DNA of 64,000 bases from the NCBI RefSeq assembly GCF_016862575.1, contig NZ_BONF01000052.1, positions 1-64,000 of the forward strand, in the 5' to 3' direction. Position numbers and translations under genes: made by a program. Of the stretch, positions 8,896 through 16,702 are shown piece after piece; the stretch's first letter is position 1, and every line of letters starts with the position of its first letter. The stretch is from Catellatospora bangladeshensis. Lineage in GTDB: Bacteria; Actinomycetota; Actinomycetes; Mycobacteriales; Micromonosporaceae. The notes under the pieces are model-generated. The model ran no database searches. It had not been told where the DNA came from and saw only the letters and a program-made list of their open reading frames with translations.

Positions 8896-9902
8896 TGAGC
8901 GAGCCATACGACACGGACCCTCGCCGGTCCGGCGCCTCCCGGGCGCGGCACCCCCACGATGCCGCGCCCGACGCGTATACCGACCCCTCCGACGCGCCCG
9001 CCGACCCGCCGCGCGCCGGCCGCCGACGTGCCGACCGCGACGCCGCGCCGCAGGACCACGCGCCCGACCCGGCCGAGCCGAAGAAGGACTACGGCCGGGC
9101 GGGCCGCAACGTGCCGCTGTCCATCGCGGTCGGCGTCGGCCTGCTCGCGGTCATCCTGACCCCGCTGTTCTTCGCCAAGCAGTTCTTCGTGCTGATCCTG
9201 GTCGCCGCGGCCGGGCTGGGCGTGTGGGAGATGGCCCGCGCGGTGCGCGGCTCCGGCGCCAACCCGCCACTGGTCCCGCTGCTCGGCGGCGCGGTCGCGA
9301 TGATGAGCCTGGCCTGGTACGCGGGCGTCGACGCGCTCAGCATCGGCCTGCTGATCACCGTGCTGGCCACCATGGTGTGGCGGATGGGCGACGGCCCGGC
9401 CGGCTACCAGCGCGACATCGGCGCCGCTGCGCTGATCATGGTGTACGTCCCGTTCCTGCTCGGCTTCGCCGCGCCGCTGACGACGCCCGCGGACGGGCAG
9501 TGGCGGATCGTGGCGACGCTGGCCGCGGTGGTCCTCTCCGACACCGGCGGCTTCGTCGCGGGCGTGCTGTTCGGCAGGCACCCGATGGCGCCGGTGATCA
9601 GCCCGAAGAAGTCCTGGGAGGGCTTCGCCGGGTCGGTGATCGCGGCCGGTGCGGGCAGCGCGGCGATCCTGTGGGCGCTGCTGGACGTCGCGCCCTGGTG
9701 GGGTGCGGTGTTCGGCGTGGTGATCGCGGTGGCGGCGGTGCTCGGCGACCTGGCCGAGTCGCTGCTCAAGCGGGATCTCGGCATCAAGGACATGAGCAAC
9801 ATCCTGCCGGGCCACGGCGGCATCATGGACCGGCTCGACTCGATCGTGTTCGCGGTGCCGGTGGCCTACCTGTTGCTGTCCGTGCTCGCGCCGACCCCGT
9901 GA
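8895..9902 (+). CDS. cdsA: phosphatidate cytidylyltransferase
   Basis: The enzyme makes CDP-diacylglycerol from phosphatidate and CTP in the membrane, feeding phosphatidylinositol, cardiolipin and PE synthesis. The first 65-70 residues are a hydrophilic Asp/Arg/Pro-rich extension. About seven to eight hydrophobic segments follow. The catalytic region shows SDTGGFVAGVLFGRHPMAP, ISPKKSWEGFAGS and the C-terminal family signature GDLAESLLKRDLGIKDMSN followed by LPGHGGIMDRLDS. The overlap with frr (TGATG) and the frr-cdsA-rlmN order are typical of actinomycetes. Confidence 0.97.
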   Translation: MSEPYDTDPRRSGASRARHPHDAAPDAYTDPSDAPADPPRAGRRRADRDAAPQDHAPDPAEPKKDYGRAGRNVPLSIAVGVGLLAVILTPLFFAKQFFVLILVAAAGLGVWEMARAVRGSGANPPLVPLLGGAVAMMSLAWYAGVDALSIGLLITVLATMVWRMGDGPAGYQRDIGAAALIMVYVPFLLGFAAPLTTPADGQWRIVATLAAVVLSDTGGFVAGVLFGRHPMAPVISPKKSWEGFAGSVIAAGAGSAAILWALLDVAPWWGAVFGVVIAVAAVLGDLAESLLKRDLGIKDMSNILPGHGGIMDRLDSIVFAVPVAYLLLSVLAPTP

Positions 9903-10001
9903 GTTGAGACACAGAGCAGCGCGTGATCGGGCCCGTCAGCAGCGCTGTTGGCACCCTCGGGGGCTGGCGCGGGTGACCGGACGTGGGACACTGGAGCGGT
10001 C

Positions 10002-11129
10002 ATGACGAGCCTTCCCTTGATTTCCGTTACCGATGGTGACGGTGCGACGACGCGCCGGGCATCCATGCCGCCGCGCCACCTCGCCGACCTCGATCTGGCG
10101 GGGCGGCGCGCCGCCGTGTCCGAGCTGGGCGAGCAGGCCTTCCGCGCCGGCCAGCTGTCGACGCACTACTTCGGGCGCCTGGAGCGCGACCCGGCCGGGA
10201 TGACCGACATCCCGGCCGCCGCGCGCGAGCGCCTCACCGGCACGCTGCTGCCCCGGCTGCTGACCCCGGTGCGCGAGCTGGCCTGCGACGGCGGCGACAC
10301 GCGCAAGGCGCTCTGGCGGCTGCACGACGGGTCCATGGTCGAGAGCGTGCTCATGGGCTACGCCGACCGCGTGACCGTCTGCATCTCCAGCCAGGCGGGC
10401 TGCGGCATGGCCTGCCCGTTCTGCGCCACCGGGCAGGCGGGCCTGACCCGCAACCTGTCCACCGCCGAGATCGTCGACCAGGTGGTCTACCTGGCCGGGA
10501 TCGCCGCGTCCGGGGTGATGGGCGGCGCGCCGCGGCGGCTGAGCCACGTCGTCTTCATGGGCATGGGCGAGCCGCTGGCCAACTACAACCGCGTCATCGA
10601 CGCCGTACGCCGGCTCACCAGTCCCGCGCCGGAGGGCCTCGGCCTGTCCCAGCGCCACATCACGGTGTCCACCGTGGGGCTCGTGCCCGCCATGCGGAAG
10701 CTGGCCGAGGAAGACCTCTCGGTGACCCTTGCGCTCTCGCTGCACGCGCCCGATGATGACCTTCGCGATGAACTCGTGCCGGTGAATCAGCGGTGGAAGG
10801 TTGCCGAAGTGCTCGATGCCGCGTGGGCGTACGCCGCCCGCACCGGTCGCCGGGTCAGCATCGAGTACGCCATGATCAGGGACGTGAACGATCAGCCGTG
10901 GCGGGCCGACCTGCTGGGTCGCCTGCTGTCGGGGCGGCTGGCGCACGTCAATCTCATCCCGCTCAACCCGACACCGGGCAGCAAGTGGGACGCCAGTCCC
11001 AAGCCGGTGGAGCGGGAGTTCGTGCGGAGGTTGCGCGCGGCCGGAGTCGCCACTACGGTGCGTGACACCCGGGGACGTGAGATTGACGGCGCGTGTGGGC
11101 AGTTGGCTGCTAGCGAGGTTGAGGCATGA
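10002..11129 (+). CDS. rlmN: 23S rRNA / tRNA adenine-C2 methyltransferase (radical SAM)
   Basis: RlmN methylates C2 of A2503 in 23S rRNA and of A37 in some tRNAs. The radical-SAM cluster motif CGMACPFC is at residues 134-141 and is followed by [50 protein letters not shown] and [10 protein letters not shown] follow. The second catalytic cysteine is in [11 protein letters not shown] near the C-terminus, and the other is expected in the central region. The ATG at MTSLPLISV gives 375 aa; an in-frame start 18 codons upstream is less likely. Its stop overlaps the ATG of the next mini-ORF (ATGA). Confidence 0.98.
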   Translation: MTSLPLISVTDGDGATTRRASMPPRHLADLDLAGRRAAVSELGEQAFRAGQLSTHYFGRLERDPAGMTDIPAAARERLTGTLLPRLLTPVRELACDGGDTRKALWRLHDGSMVESVLMGYADRVTVCISSQAGCGMACPFCATGQAGLTRNLSTAEIVDQVVYLAGIAASGVMGGAPRRLSHVVFMGMGEPLANYNRVIDAVRRLTSPAPEGLGLSQRHITVSTVGLVPAMRKLAEEDLSVTLALSLHAPDDDLRDELVPVNQRWKVAEVLDAAWAYAARTGRRVSIEYAMIRDVNDQPWRADLLGRLLSGRLAHVNLIPLNPTPGSKWDASPKPVEREFVRRLRAAGVATTVRDTRGREIDGACGQLAASEVEA

Positions 11130-11221
11130 GCGAGCACAGCGAGCGAATCATGGACACGGTTGACCCACGCTGGCGACGAGCGCAGCGAGTAGTCGGCATC
11201 GGCATGGAGGTAACGGCGTGA
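11126..11221 (+). CDS. 31-aa ORF bridging rlmN and the DivIVA-domain gene
   Basis: The ATG overlaps the rlmN stop (ATGA) and the stop overlaps the GTG of the next gene (GTGA). The frame therefore fills the gap exactly, as expected for a translational relay. The product ([20 protein letters not shown] plus a short tail) matches no family I know. The DNA contains two related stretches, GAGCACAGCGAGCG and GAGCGCAGCGAG, a short repeat type common between genes in Micromonosporaceae, so the ORF may be a repeat that happens to be open. Both readings remain possible. Confidence 0.45.
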   Translation: MSEHSERIMDTVDPRWRRAQRVVGIGMEVTA

Positions 11222-12279
11222 GCTCGCATGGTCAGCGGTTCCGCCGGCGTGCGATGCGCCGCGGCTACAAGGTCGACGAGGTCGACACGTTCCTCGACCG
11301 GGTGGAGGCGACCCTCAACGGATCTCCGGCCGGTCCCGATGTGCGCTCGCAGGAGGTCCGGGACGTCGTCTTCCGGGTGCGCTTCGGCGGCTACGACGAG
11401 TGGCAGGTCGACCTGCACCTCGACCGGGTGGAGCGCCAGCTCGCCGAGCTGGAGGAGCGCCCGGCCGCGCCCGGCCGCGGCGCCGAGCTGCGCGCCAGCA
11501 TGAGCCCGCAGGCGCAGGCGCCGGCCCCGCCCGCGCCGATGCCGGACCGGATGGGCCCGCCGCCTCCGCCGCTGCCCACCCGCACGCCCGCGGCCAGCGC
11601 GCCGACCGGCGCCCTGCCGCGCTTCGAGCCGCGCTACGAGGAGCAGCAGCCCCAGTTCGCCGGGCAGGGCATGGTGCCCGGCCCGCAGAGCAGCTTCGAC
11701 GGCTTCGGCGGCGGCCAGGGCCGGTCCGACATGACCAGCGAGATCCGCATGCAGCCGCAGCCGCCGCGCAACGAGCCGCCGCGTATGCCGGAGCCGCCCC
11801 GCGTCGACCCGTACGGGCCGAGCAGCGGCTTCGGCTCGGTGACCGCGCAGCAGCCGGTGTACCGCGACAACCCGCCGCCGGCGCGCGGCGGGTACGACGC
11901 CGACGCCACGAACACGTTCAGCGCGGTGCCCCCGGCTCCGGCCGTCTCGTCCTACGGTGGCGGCGGCTACGGCCCGCCTCCGCCCCCGCCGCCAGCGGCG
12001 CCGTCTGTCCCGTCCGGCCCTGCCTACACGGGCGAGCTGGCCCGGGTGGACCAGCTGCGGCGCACGTTCCAGCTGCGGCGCTTCGGCAGCGGTTACGACC
12101 CGCAGCAGGTGGACCGGCTGTTCGAGACCGCGCTCAGCTCGCTGGCCGGCCGCAGCGGCGGCCCGGTCAACGACAGCGAGCTCGACCCGGGCCGGCTGAA
12201 CCTGGTCCCCGGCGGCTACTACGAGGCCGAGGTGGAGCAGGCCCTCCGCGACCTGCGCGAGATCGTCGGGCGGCGCTGA
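11218..12279 (+). CDS. DivIVA-domain-containing protein with proline-rich linker
   Basis: The 353-residue protein carries three copies of the short DivIVA-like motif with a GY[DK]xxxVD core: RRGYKVDEVDTFLDRVEATL near residue 14, GGYDEWQVDLHLDRVERQL near 60 and GSGYDPQQVDRLFETALSSL near 290. A Pro/Gly/Gln-rich, probably disordered linker of about 200 residues joins the second and third. Actinobacterial DivIVA (Wag31) marks poles and directs tip growth; this protein lacks the long coiled coil of true DivIVA and is better called a DivIVA-domain protein of unknown role. The GTG overlaps the stop of the upstream mini-ORF. A strong terminator follows. Confidence 0.8.
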   Translation: MSSHGQRFRRRAMRRGYKVDEVDTFLDRVEATLNGSPAGPDVRSQEVRDVVFRVRFGGYDEWQVDLHLDRVERQLAELEERPAAPGRGAELRASMSPQAQAPAPPAPMPDRMGPPPPPLPTRTPAASAPTGALPRFEPRYEEQQPQFAGQGMVPGPQSSFDGFGGGQGRSDMTSEIRMQPQPPRNEPPRMPEPPRVDPYGPSSGFGSVTAQQPVYRDNPPPARGGYDADATNTFSAVPPAPAVSSYGGGGYGPPPPPPPAAPSVPSGPAYTGELARVDQLRRTFQLRRFGSGYDPQQVDRLFETALSSLAGRSGGPVNDSELDPGRLNLVPGGYYEAEVEQALRDLREIVGRR

Positions 12280-12305
12280 GTCACGCCGGACCCCGGCTCA
12301 CGTGA

Positions 12306-12346
12306 AACGGCCCCGGCCGCGCCCTCCAAGGGCGGCCGGGGCCGTT
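12306..12346. terminator. bidirectional terminator between convergent genes
   Basis: AACGGCCCCGGCCGC pairs with GCGGCCGGGGCCGTT across a short loop. It lies between the rightward DivIVA-domain gene and the leftward DUF2631 gene, so it can serve both. Confidence 0.8.
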
Positions 12347-12356
12347 CGTGTGCGGG

Positions 12357-12578
12357 TCAGTCGCGCAGGCCGTTGCGGCGCAGCACCACGTCGATGATGA
12401 GGATGGCGGCGAGCGTCGCCGCGACGCCGATCAGCCAGAGGGTCTCGACGTTGCCCTCGTGGTTGCCGAACAGCATCAGCAGCAGCATGACGATCACCAC
12501 GACCCCGGCCACCCGGGCGGCCTTCACCGGCGTGGGAGTGTGCTGGTCGGGCGAGGTTACCGGCTCTTCTGCGGCCAC
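12357..12578 (-). CDS. DUF2631 family small membrane protein
   Basis: The 73-residue protein begins VAAEEPVTSPDQHTPTPVKA and has two hydrophobic helices (VAGVVVIVMLLLMLFGNH and TLWLIGVAATLAAILIIDVV) ending in VLRRNGLRD. This arrangement matches the actinobacterial DUF2631 family, a small integral membrane protein of unknown function often found near dxr. The GTG start gives family length. The longer frame upstream has no family similarity. Confidence 0.8.
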   Translation of the reverse strand: MAAEEPVTSPDQHTPTPVKAARVAGVVVIVMLLLMLFGNHEGNVETLWLIGVAATLAAILIIDVVLRRNGLRD

Positions 12579-12789
12579 GGTCTGGTCCTTCTCTCTCGAC
12601 GTGCGGGGCCCCGGCGGACAGCGCCTGCCGGCGCCGCGTCGCGGTGGTGGCAATACAGTCTGGCATGGCGTGATCGACCGCTTCGGGGGAGTCCGGCATG
12701 TCACGGCCCGGTGGCGGTGAATCGGCCCGCCGGGGCTCTCGGGTAGCGTTCCAGTTGTCGGCGGACGGCGGCGAGAAGGGAAACGGGCA

Positions 12790-14355
12790 GTGCGGATCAC
12801 CGGTACGGGACACGCCAGCATGCGGATCGACACGGCGGCGGGCTCCATCCTGTGCGACCCGTGGGTGAACCCGGCGTACTTCGCCTCGTGGTTCCCCTTC
12901 CCGGACAACTCGCAGCTGGACTGGGAGACCCTGGGCGACGTCGACTACCTCTACGTCTCGCACCTGCACCGCGACCACTTCGACGCGGCCCACCTGAAGC
13001 GGTACGTCTCCAAGAAGGCGACCGTGCTGCTGCCGGAGTACCCGACCTCGCAGCTGGAGGACGAGCTGCGCGACCTGGGCTTCACCCGCTTCTTCAAGAC
13101 CGTCTCGGACGAGGTGCACGAGCTGGACGGCGGCCTGAAGGTCATGATCCAGGCGCTGATCTCGCCGACCGACGGCCCGATCGGCGACTCGTCGCTGTGG
13201 GTCGAGCACGACGGCGTCCGCGTGCTGAACCAGAACGACGCCCGCCCGACCGATCTGATGCGCTTCACCGAGCTGGGCCACGTGCACGCGCACATGCTGC
13301 AGTTCTCCGGGGCCATCTGGTATCCGATGGTCTACGAGCTGCCCCAGTCGGCCAAGACCGCGTTCGGCAAGCAGAAGCGCGAGCGGCAGTTCGACCGCAC
13401 CTGGCGCTACATCGACGACCTGAAGGCGAGCTGGGTCTTCCCGATCGCGGGGCCGCCGTGCTTCCTCGACGACGAGCTGTGGCAGTTCAACGACATCTTC
13501 GGCGACGAGGGCAACATCTTCCCCGACCAGTCGGAGTTCGTGAAGGAGTACGCCAAGGTCGGCGGCACCAACGGCGTGGTGCTGCTGCCGGGCTCGGTGT
13601 CCGCGCTGACGGCGGACTCGTGCGAGACCACGCACCCGGTGGCCGACCTCGACGAGTTCTTCGCGAACAAGGAGGAGCACCTCAAGGCGTACCAGGAGCG
13701 CCAGCGGGTGGTCATCGAGGCCGAGAAGGCCTCCTGGTCGCACCCGGAGATCGACGTGCTGGCCGGGATGAAGGCGCGCATCGAGCCGCTGCTGGACGAG
13801 TCGGTGCGGCTGGCGCAGGGCGTGGGCGGCCCGGTCCGCTTCGACCTGACCAGCCCGGAGGGCGACGTCATCGAGTCGATCCTGGTGGACTTCCCGGGCA
13901 AGGAGGTCCGGATCGCCGCCGACGAGAAGGTCCGCTACCGGTTCCGCACCGAGCGCCGCCTGATCGAGCACCTGCTTTTCATCGACGAGGGCGACTGGGT
14001 CAACTCGCTGTTCCTGTCCTGCCGCTTCTCCGCCGCCCGCATCGGGCAGTACAACGAGTTCGTGTACGCGTTCTTCAAGTGCCTGTCCGAGGAGCGCCTG
14101 CAGTACGCCGAGGGCTGGTACGAGTCGCAGCGGCCGGACGCCGAGGACATCACCGTGGGCGGCTTCTCGTTCCAGCGCCGCTGCCCGCACCTGAAGGCGG
14201 ACCTGACCCGCTTCGGCATCGTCGAGGGCAACCAGCTCACCTGCCAGCTGCACGGCTGGAAGTGGAACCTGGAGACCGGCCGCTGCCTGACCAGCGTCGG
14301 CCACGAGATCCGCTCCGAGCGCGCCGCAGAGCCCGCGCCCCAGCCGGCGGCCTAG
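12790..14355 (+). CDS. MBL-fold hydrolase with C-terminal Rieske [2Fe-2S] domain
   Basis: The 521-residue protein starts with a UlaG-like metallo-beta-lactamase fold: MRITGTGHASMRI, LCDPWV and the metal-binding SHLHRDHFD at 57-65. A C-terminal Rieske cluster site is made of C465-P-H467 and C485-x2-H488 (RCPHLKAD and TCQLHGWKW). This combination is found in CMP-N-acetylneuraminate hydroxylase-like proteins and in an uncharacterised actinobacterial family. The middle region (about 210-440) has no motif I can name. An oxygenase or redox hydrolase role is likely but the substrate is unknown. It is divergent from DUF2631 with about 210 bases between. Confidence 0.85.
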   Translation: MRITGTGHASMRIDTAAGSILCDPWVNPAYFASWFPFPDNSQLDWETLGDVDYLYVSHLHRDHFDAAHLKRYVSKKATVLLPEYPTSQLEDELRDLGFTRFFKTVSDEVHELDGGLKVMIQALISPTDGPIGDSSLWVEHDGVRVLNQNDARPTDLMRFTELGHVHAHMLQFSGAIWYPMVYELPQSAKTAFGKQKRERQFDRTWRYIDDLKASWVFPIAGPPCFLDDELWQFNDIFGDEGNIFPDQSEFVKEYAKVGGTNGVVLLPGSVSALTADSCETTHPVADLDEFFANKEEHLKAYQERQRVVIEAEKASWSHPEIDVLAGMKARIEPLLDESVRLAQGVGGPVRFDLTSPEGDVIESILVDFPGKEVRIAADEKVRYRFRTERRLIEHLLFIDEGDWVNSLFLSCRFSAARIGQYNEFVYAFFKCLSEERLQYAEGWYESQRPDAEDITVGGFSFQRRCPHLKADLTRFGIVEGNQLTCQLHGWKWNLETGRCLTSVGHEIRSERAAEPAPQPAA

Positions 14356-14404
14356 CCGCGAAACGCGGGAGCGGCGCCGGGCGGAGCTCGACTACGCTCC
14401 CGCG

Positions 14405-15106
14405 ATGGCCTTCCCCGCAGAGGCGCGCCGGGTGCGCGACGACTCGCTGCCGCCGCCCACCCGCCTGCTGGCGCTCAAGCGCTGCATCAGCGCGTACGCG
14501 CCGTTCGGCTACCACGCCACCCTGAAGCTGCTGACGGATCTGCACGGCCCGCTGACCGAGCCGTCCGCGCTGCTCGCCGCGCTGCGCACGCTGGAGTCCA
14601 GCCGCCGGTCCTGGCGCCGCTCGCTGCTGGCGCTCGGCCGGCACCGGCGTGCGATCCGCCGCCTCGGCCGCCGTCCCGCGCGGGCGACGCTGCGGCGGCG
14701 CGAGGCCGAGCTGATCGGCGGGTACAGCTGGCCCGGTGGCCTGATGCCGGGCCGGAGGCGGGCCCGTCAGCAGTGGCGTGATCACCAGGTCGAGACGCCG
14801 TTCCTGGTGAGCCAGGGTGTGCTCGCCCCGGGGGAGTGCCGCGTCGAGCGGGTGCGGCTGGGCAGGGACCACTACCGGATGGAGCGGCGGCGGGACAACG
14901 CGGCCGTGGCCCTGGCCCTGGCCGTGTGCGTGCCGCTTCTCGCCGTGATCGTCACGGGGGGCGTGTTGCTGATCAAGCCGCTGGAGCTGAGCGAGGCCGA
15001 GTTCGTCACCGGCTTCACCGTGGTGACCGTGCCGCTGTTCTACCTCTACGACGTGCTGCGCTGGCTGTTCGAGCGGTGGCTGGAGCGGCGGGCGGCGGTG
15101 CGCTGA
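14405..15106 (+). CDS. hypothetical protein with two C-terminal membrane helices
   Basis: I do not recognise this 233-residue protein. The first 155 residues are Arg- and Leu-rich and hydrophilic. Two hydrophobic helices follow (ALALAVCVPLLAVIVTGGVLLI and FVTGFTVVTVPLFYLYDVL), with a positively charged end (RWLFERWLERRAAVR). It is probably a cytoplasmic domain anchored by a hairpin. TACGCT lies six bases before the ATG, suggesting a leaderless transcript. Confidence 0.65.
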   Translation: MAFPAEARRVRDDSLPPPTRLLALKRCISAYAPFGYHATLKLLTDLHGPLTEPSALLAALRTLESSRRSWRRSLLALGRHRRAIRRLGRRPARATLRRREAELIGGYSWPGGLMPGRRRARQQWRDHQVETPFLVSQGVLAPGECRVERVRLGRDHYRMERRRDNAAVALALAVCVPLLAVIVTGGVLLIKPLELSEAEFVTGFTVVTVPLFYLYDVLRWLFERWLERRAAVR

Positions 15107-15232
15107 CCGGACCGCGGCCGGGCTCCGCCGTCACCCCAACCGACTCGGCGCCGTTGGCATTTGTGCAGGTCAAGGCGGGTGTGTGGGGCGGGCGCGGGCT
15201 GCGGAAGGGTCCCCAACCTTCCCAGTGAATAG

Positions 15233-15300
15233 GAAGACCTCAGAAAAGAGAAGTCTTCAAATATTCATATTCCACGTATACGTTCCTCCAAAACAGTTCC
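15233..15300 (+). promoter_or_regulatory. AT-rich regulatory region upstream of the subtilase gene
   Basis: An AT-rich patch, unusual in this GC-rich window, precedes the secreted protease. It contains the imperfect inverted repeat GAAGACCTC / GAAGTCTTC (15233-15258), then ATATTCATATTCC and GTATAC. Exact -35 and -10 boxes cannot be fixed by eye. An operator for growth-phase or nutrient control of the protease is plausible. Confidence 0.4.
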
Positions 15301-15361
15301 GGCGCGCCCTGTGACGAGCCACGAGCGACGGGCCGCCGGCCTGACCAGGGGAGGAACCGAC

Positions 15362-16552
15362 ATGAAACGTGCCCGCACGTTCGTGCTGAGCGTGGCGGTG
15401 GTGCTCGCCGGCGCCACCGCGCTGCCCGCAGCGGCCGCGGCTGCGCCGCCGGAGGCGCCCGTGCTGCCGGTCAGCGGCGAGGTGGTCGCCGGCAGCTACG
15501 TCGTCGTGTTCAAGCCCGGCGCCGACGTCTCCCAGGCGAAGTCGCTCACCGACCGGCACGGCGCCGGCCTGCGCAAGACCTTCCGCGCCGGGCTCAAGGG
15601 CTTCTCGTTCACCGGCAGCGCCCTGTCCGCGCGCCGCATCGCCGCCGACCCCGCGGTGGCCTACGTGCAGCCGAACATGGTGCACCGGATCAGCGCCACG
15701 CAGTCGCCCGCCACCTGGGGCATCGACCGCATCGACCAGCGCAGCCTGCCGCTGAGCAACTCGTACACGTACTCGAACACCGCCTCGTCGGTGCGGGCGT
15801 ACATCATCGACACCGGGATCCGGTTCGCGCACAGCGAGTTCGGCGGGCGGGCGGTGTCCGGCTTCGACGCCATCGACGGCGGCACGGCCGACGACGCCAA
15901 CGGGCACGGCACCCACGTCGCCGGGACCGTCGGCGGCACCACGTACGGCGTGGCCAAGGGCGTGACGCTGGTCGGCGTACGGGTGCTGGACGCCGAGGGC
16001 AGCGGCACCACCGAGCAGGTCGTCGCGGGCATCGACTGGGTCACCGCCGACCACGACCCCGGCGAGCCCGCGGTCGCCAACATGAGCCTCGGCGGCGGCG
16101 CCGACACGGTGCTGGACAACGCGGTCAAGGCGTCCATCGCCGACGGCGTCACGTACGCCATCGCGGCCGGCAACGGCATCCTCGGCATCTTCGCCGCCAA
16201 CGCCTGCAACTACTCGCCCGCCCGGGTGCCCGAGGCGATCACCGTCTCGGCGACGCAGAGCAACGACAGCAAGGTCTCCTGGGCCAACCGGGGCACCTGC
16301 GTCGACATCTTCGCGCCCGGCGTGAACATCACCTCGTCGTGGTTCACGAACGACACCGCGACGAACACCATCAGCGGCACCTCGATGGCCACTCCGCACG
16401 TGGCCGGCGCGGTCGCGCTCTACCTGCAGAACAACCCGGGCGCCACCCCGGCCCAGGTGCAGTCGGCGCTCATCGCCAACGCCACCACGGGCGTGGTCGG
16501 CTCGCCCGGCAGCGGCTCGCCGAACCGGCTGCTCTACACCGGTAACTTCTAG
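15362..16552 (+). CDS. secreted S8 subtilisin-family serine protease (proteinase K-like)
   Basis: The 396-residue preproprotein has a Sec signal peptide (MKRARTFVLSVAVVLAGATA, cleavage near the Ala run at 22-29), an I9-type propeptide at about 45-110 and a catalytic domain. The triad is D150 (YIIDTGIR), H182 (NGHGTHVAG) and S341 (SGTSMATPHVAG), and the oxyanion Asn is in AAGNGILG. The order of motifs and the start WGIDRIDQRSLPL fit the proteinase K branch. It should be exported and self-activated outside the cell to degrade protein. No C-terminal extra domain is present. The ATG follows GGGGAGGAACCGAC. Confidence 0.95.
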   Translation: MKRARTFVLSVAVVLAGATALPAAAAAAPPEAPVLPVSGEVVAGSYVVVFKPGADVSQAKSLTDRHGAGLRKTFRAGLKGFSFTGSALSARRIAADPAVAYVQPNMVHRISATQSPATWGIDRIDQRSLPLSNSYTYSNTASSVRAYIIDTGIRFAHSEFGGRAVSGFDAIDGGTADDANGHGTHVAGTVGGTTYGVAKGVTLVGVRVLDAEGSGTTEQVVAGIDWVTADHDPGEPAVANMSLGGGADTVLDNAVKASIADGVTYAIAAGNGILGIFAANACNYSPARVPEAITVSATQSNDSKVSWANRGTCVDIFAPGVNITSSWFTNDTATNTISGTSMATPHVAGAVALYLQNNPGATPAQVQSALIANATTGVVGSPGSGSPNRLLYTGNF

Positions 16553-16639
16553 CCGCACCTGACGTGCCCGGCGGGGTCCCGACCCCCGGACCCCGCCCGG
16601 CACCCGCGCGAGGCGCGTCGAGGGGGCCGCCTTGCGAAC

Positions 16640-16686
16640 GACGTCGGCCTGTCCGGATGACTCCGACATCCGGGCAGGCCGACGTC
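16640..16686. terminator. bidirectional terminator between subtilase and oxidoreductase genes
   Basis: GACGTCGGCCTGTCCGGATG pairs with CATCCGGGCAGGCCGACGTC with one G-T type mismatch and a seven-base loop, a stem of about 20 pairs. The flanking genes converge on it. Confidence 0.85.
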
Positions 16687-16702
16687 TGTTGCGAGCAGCG
16701 GA

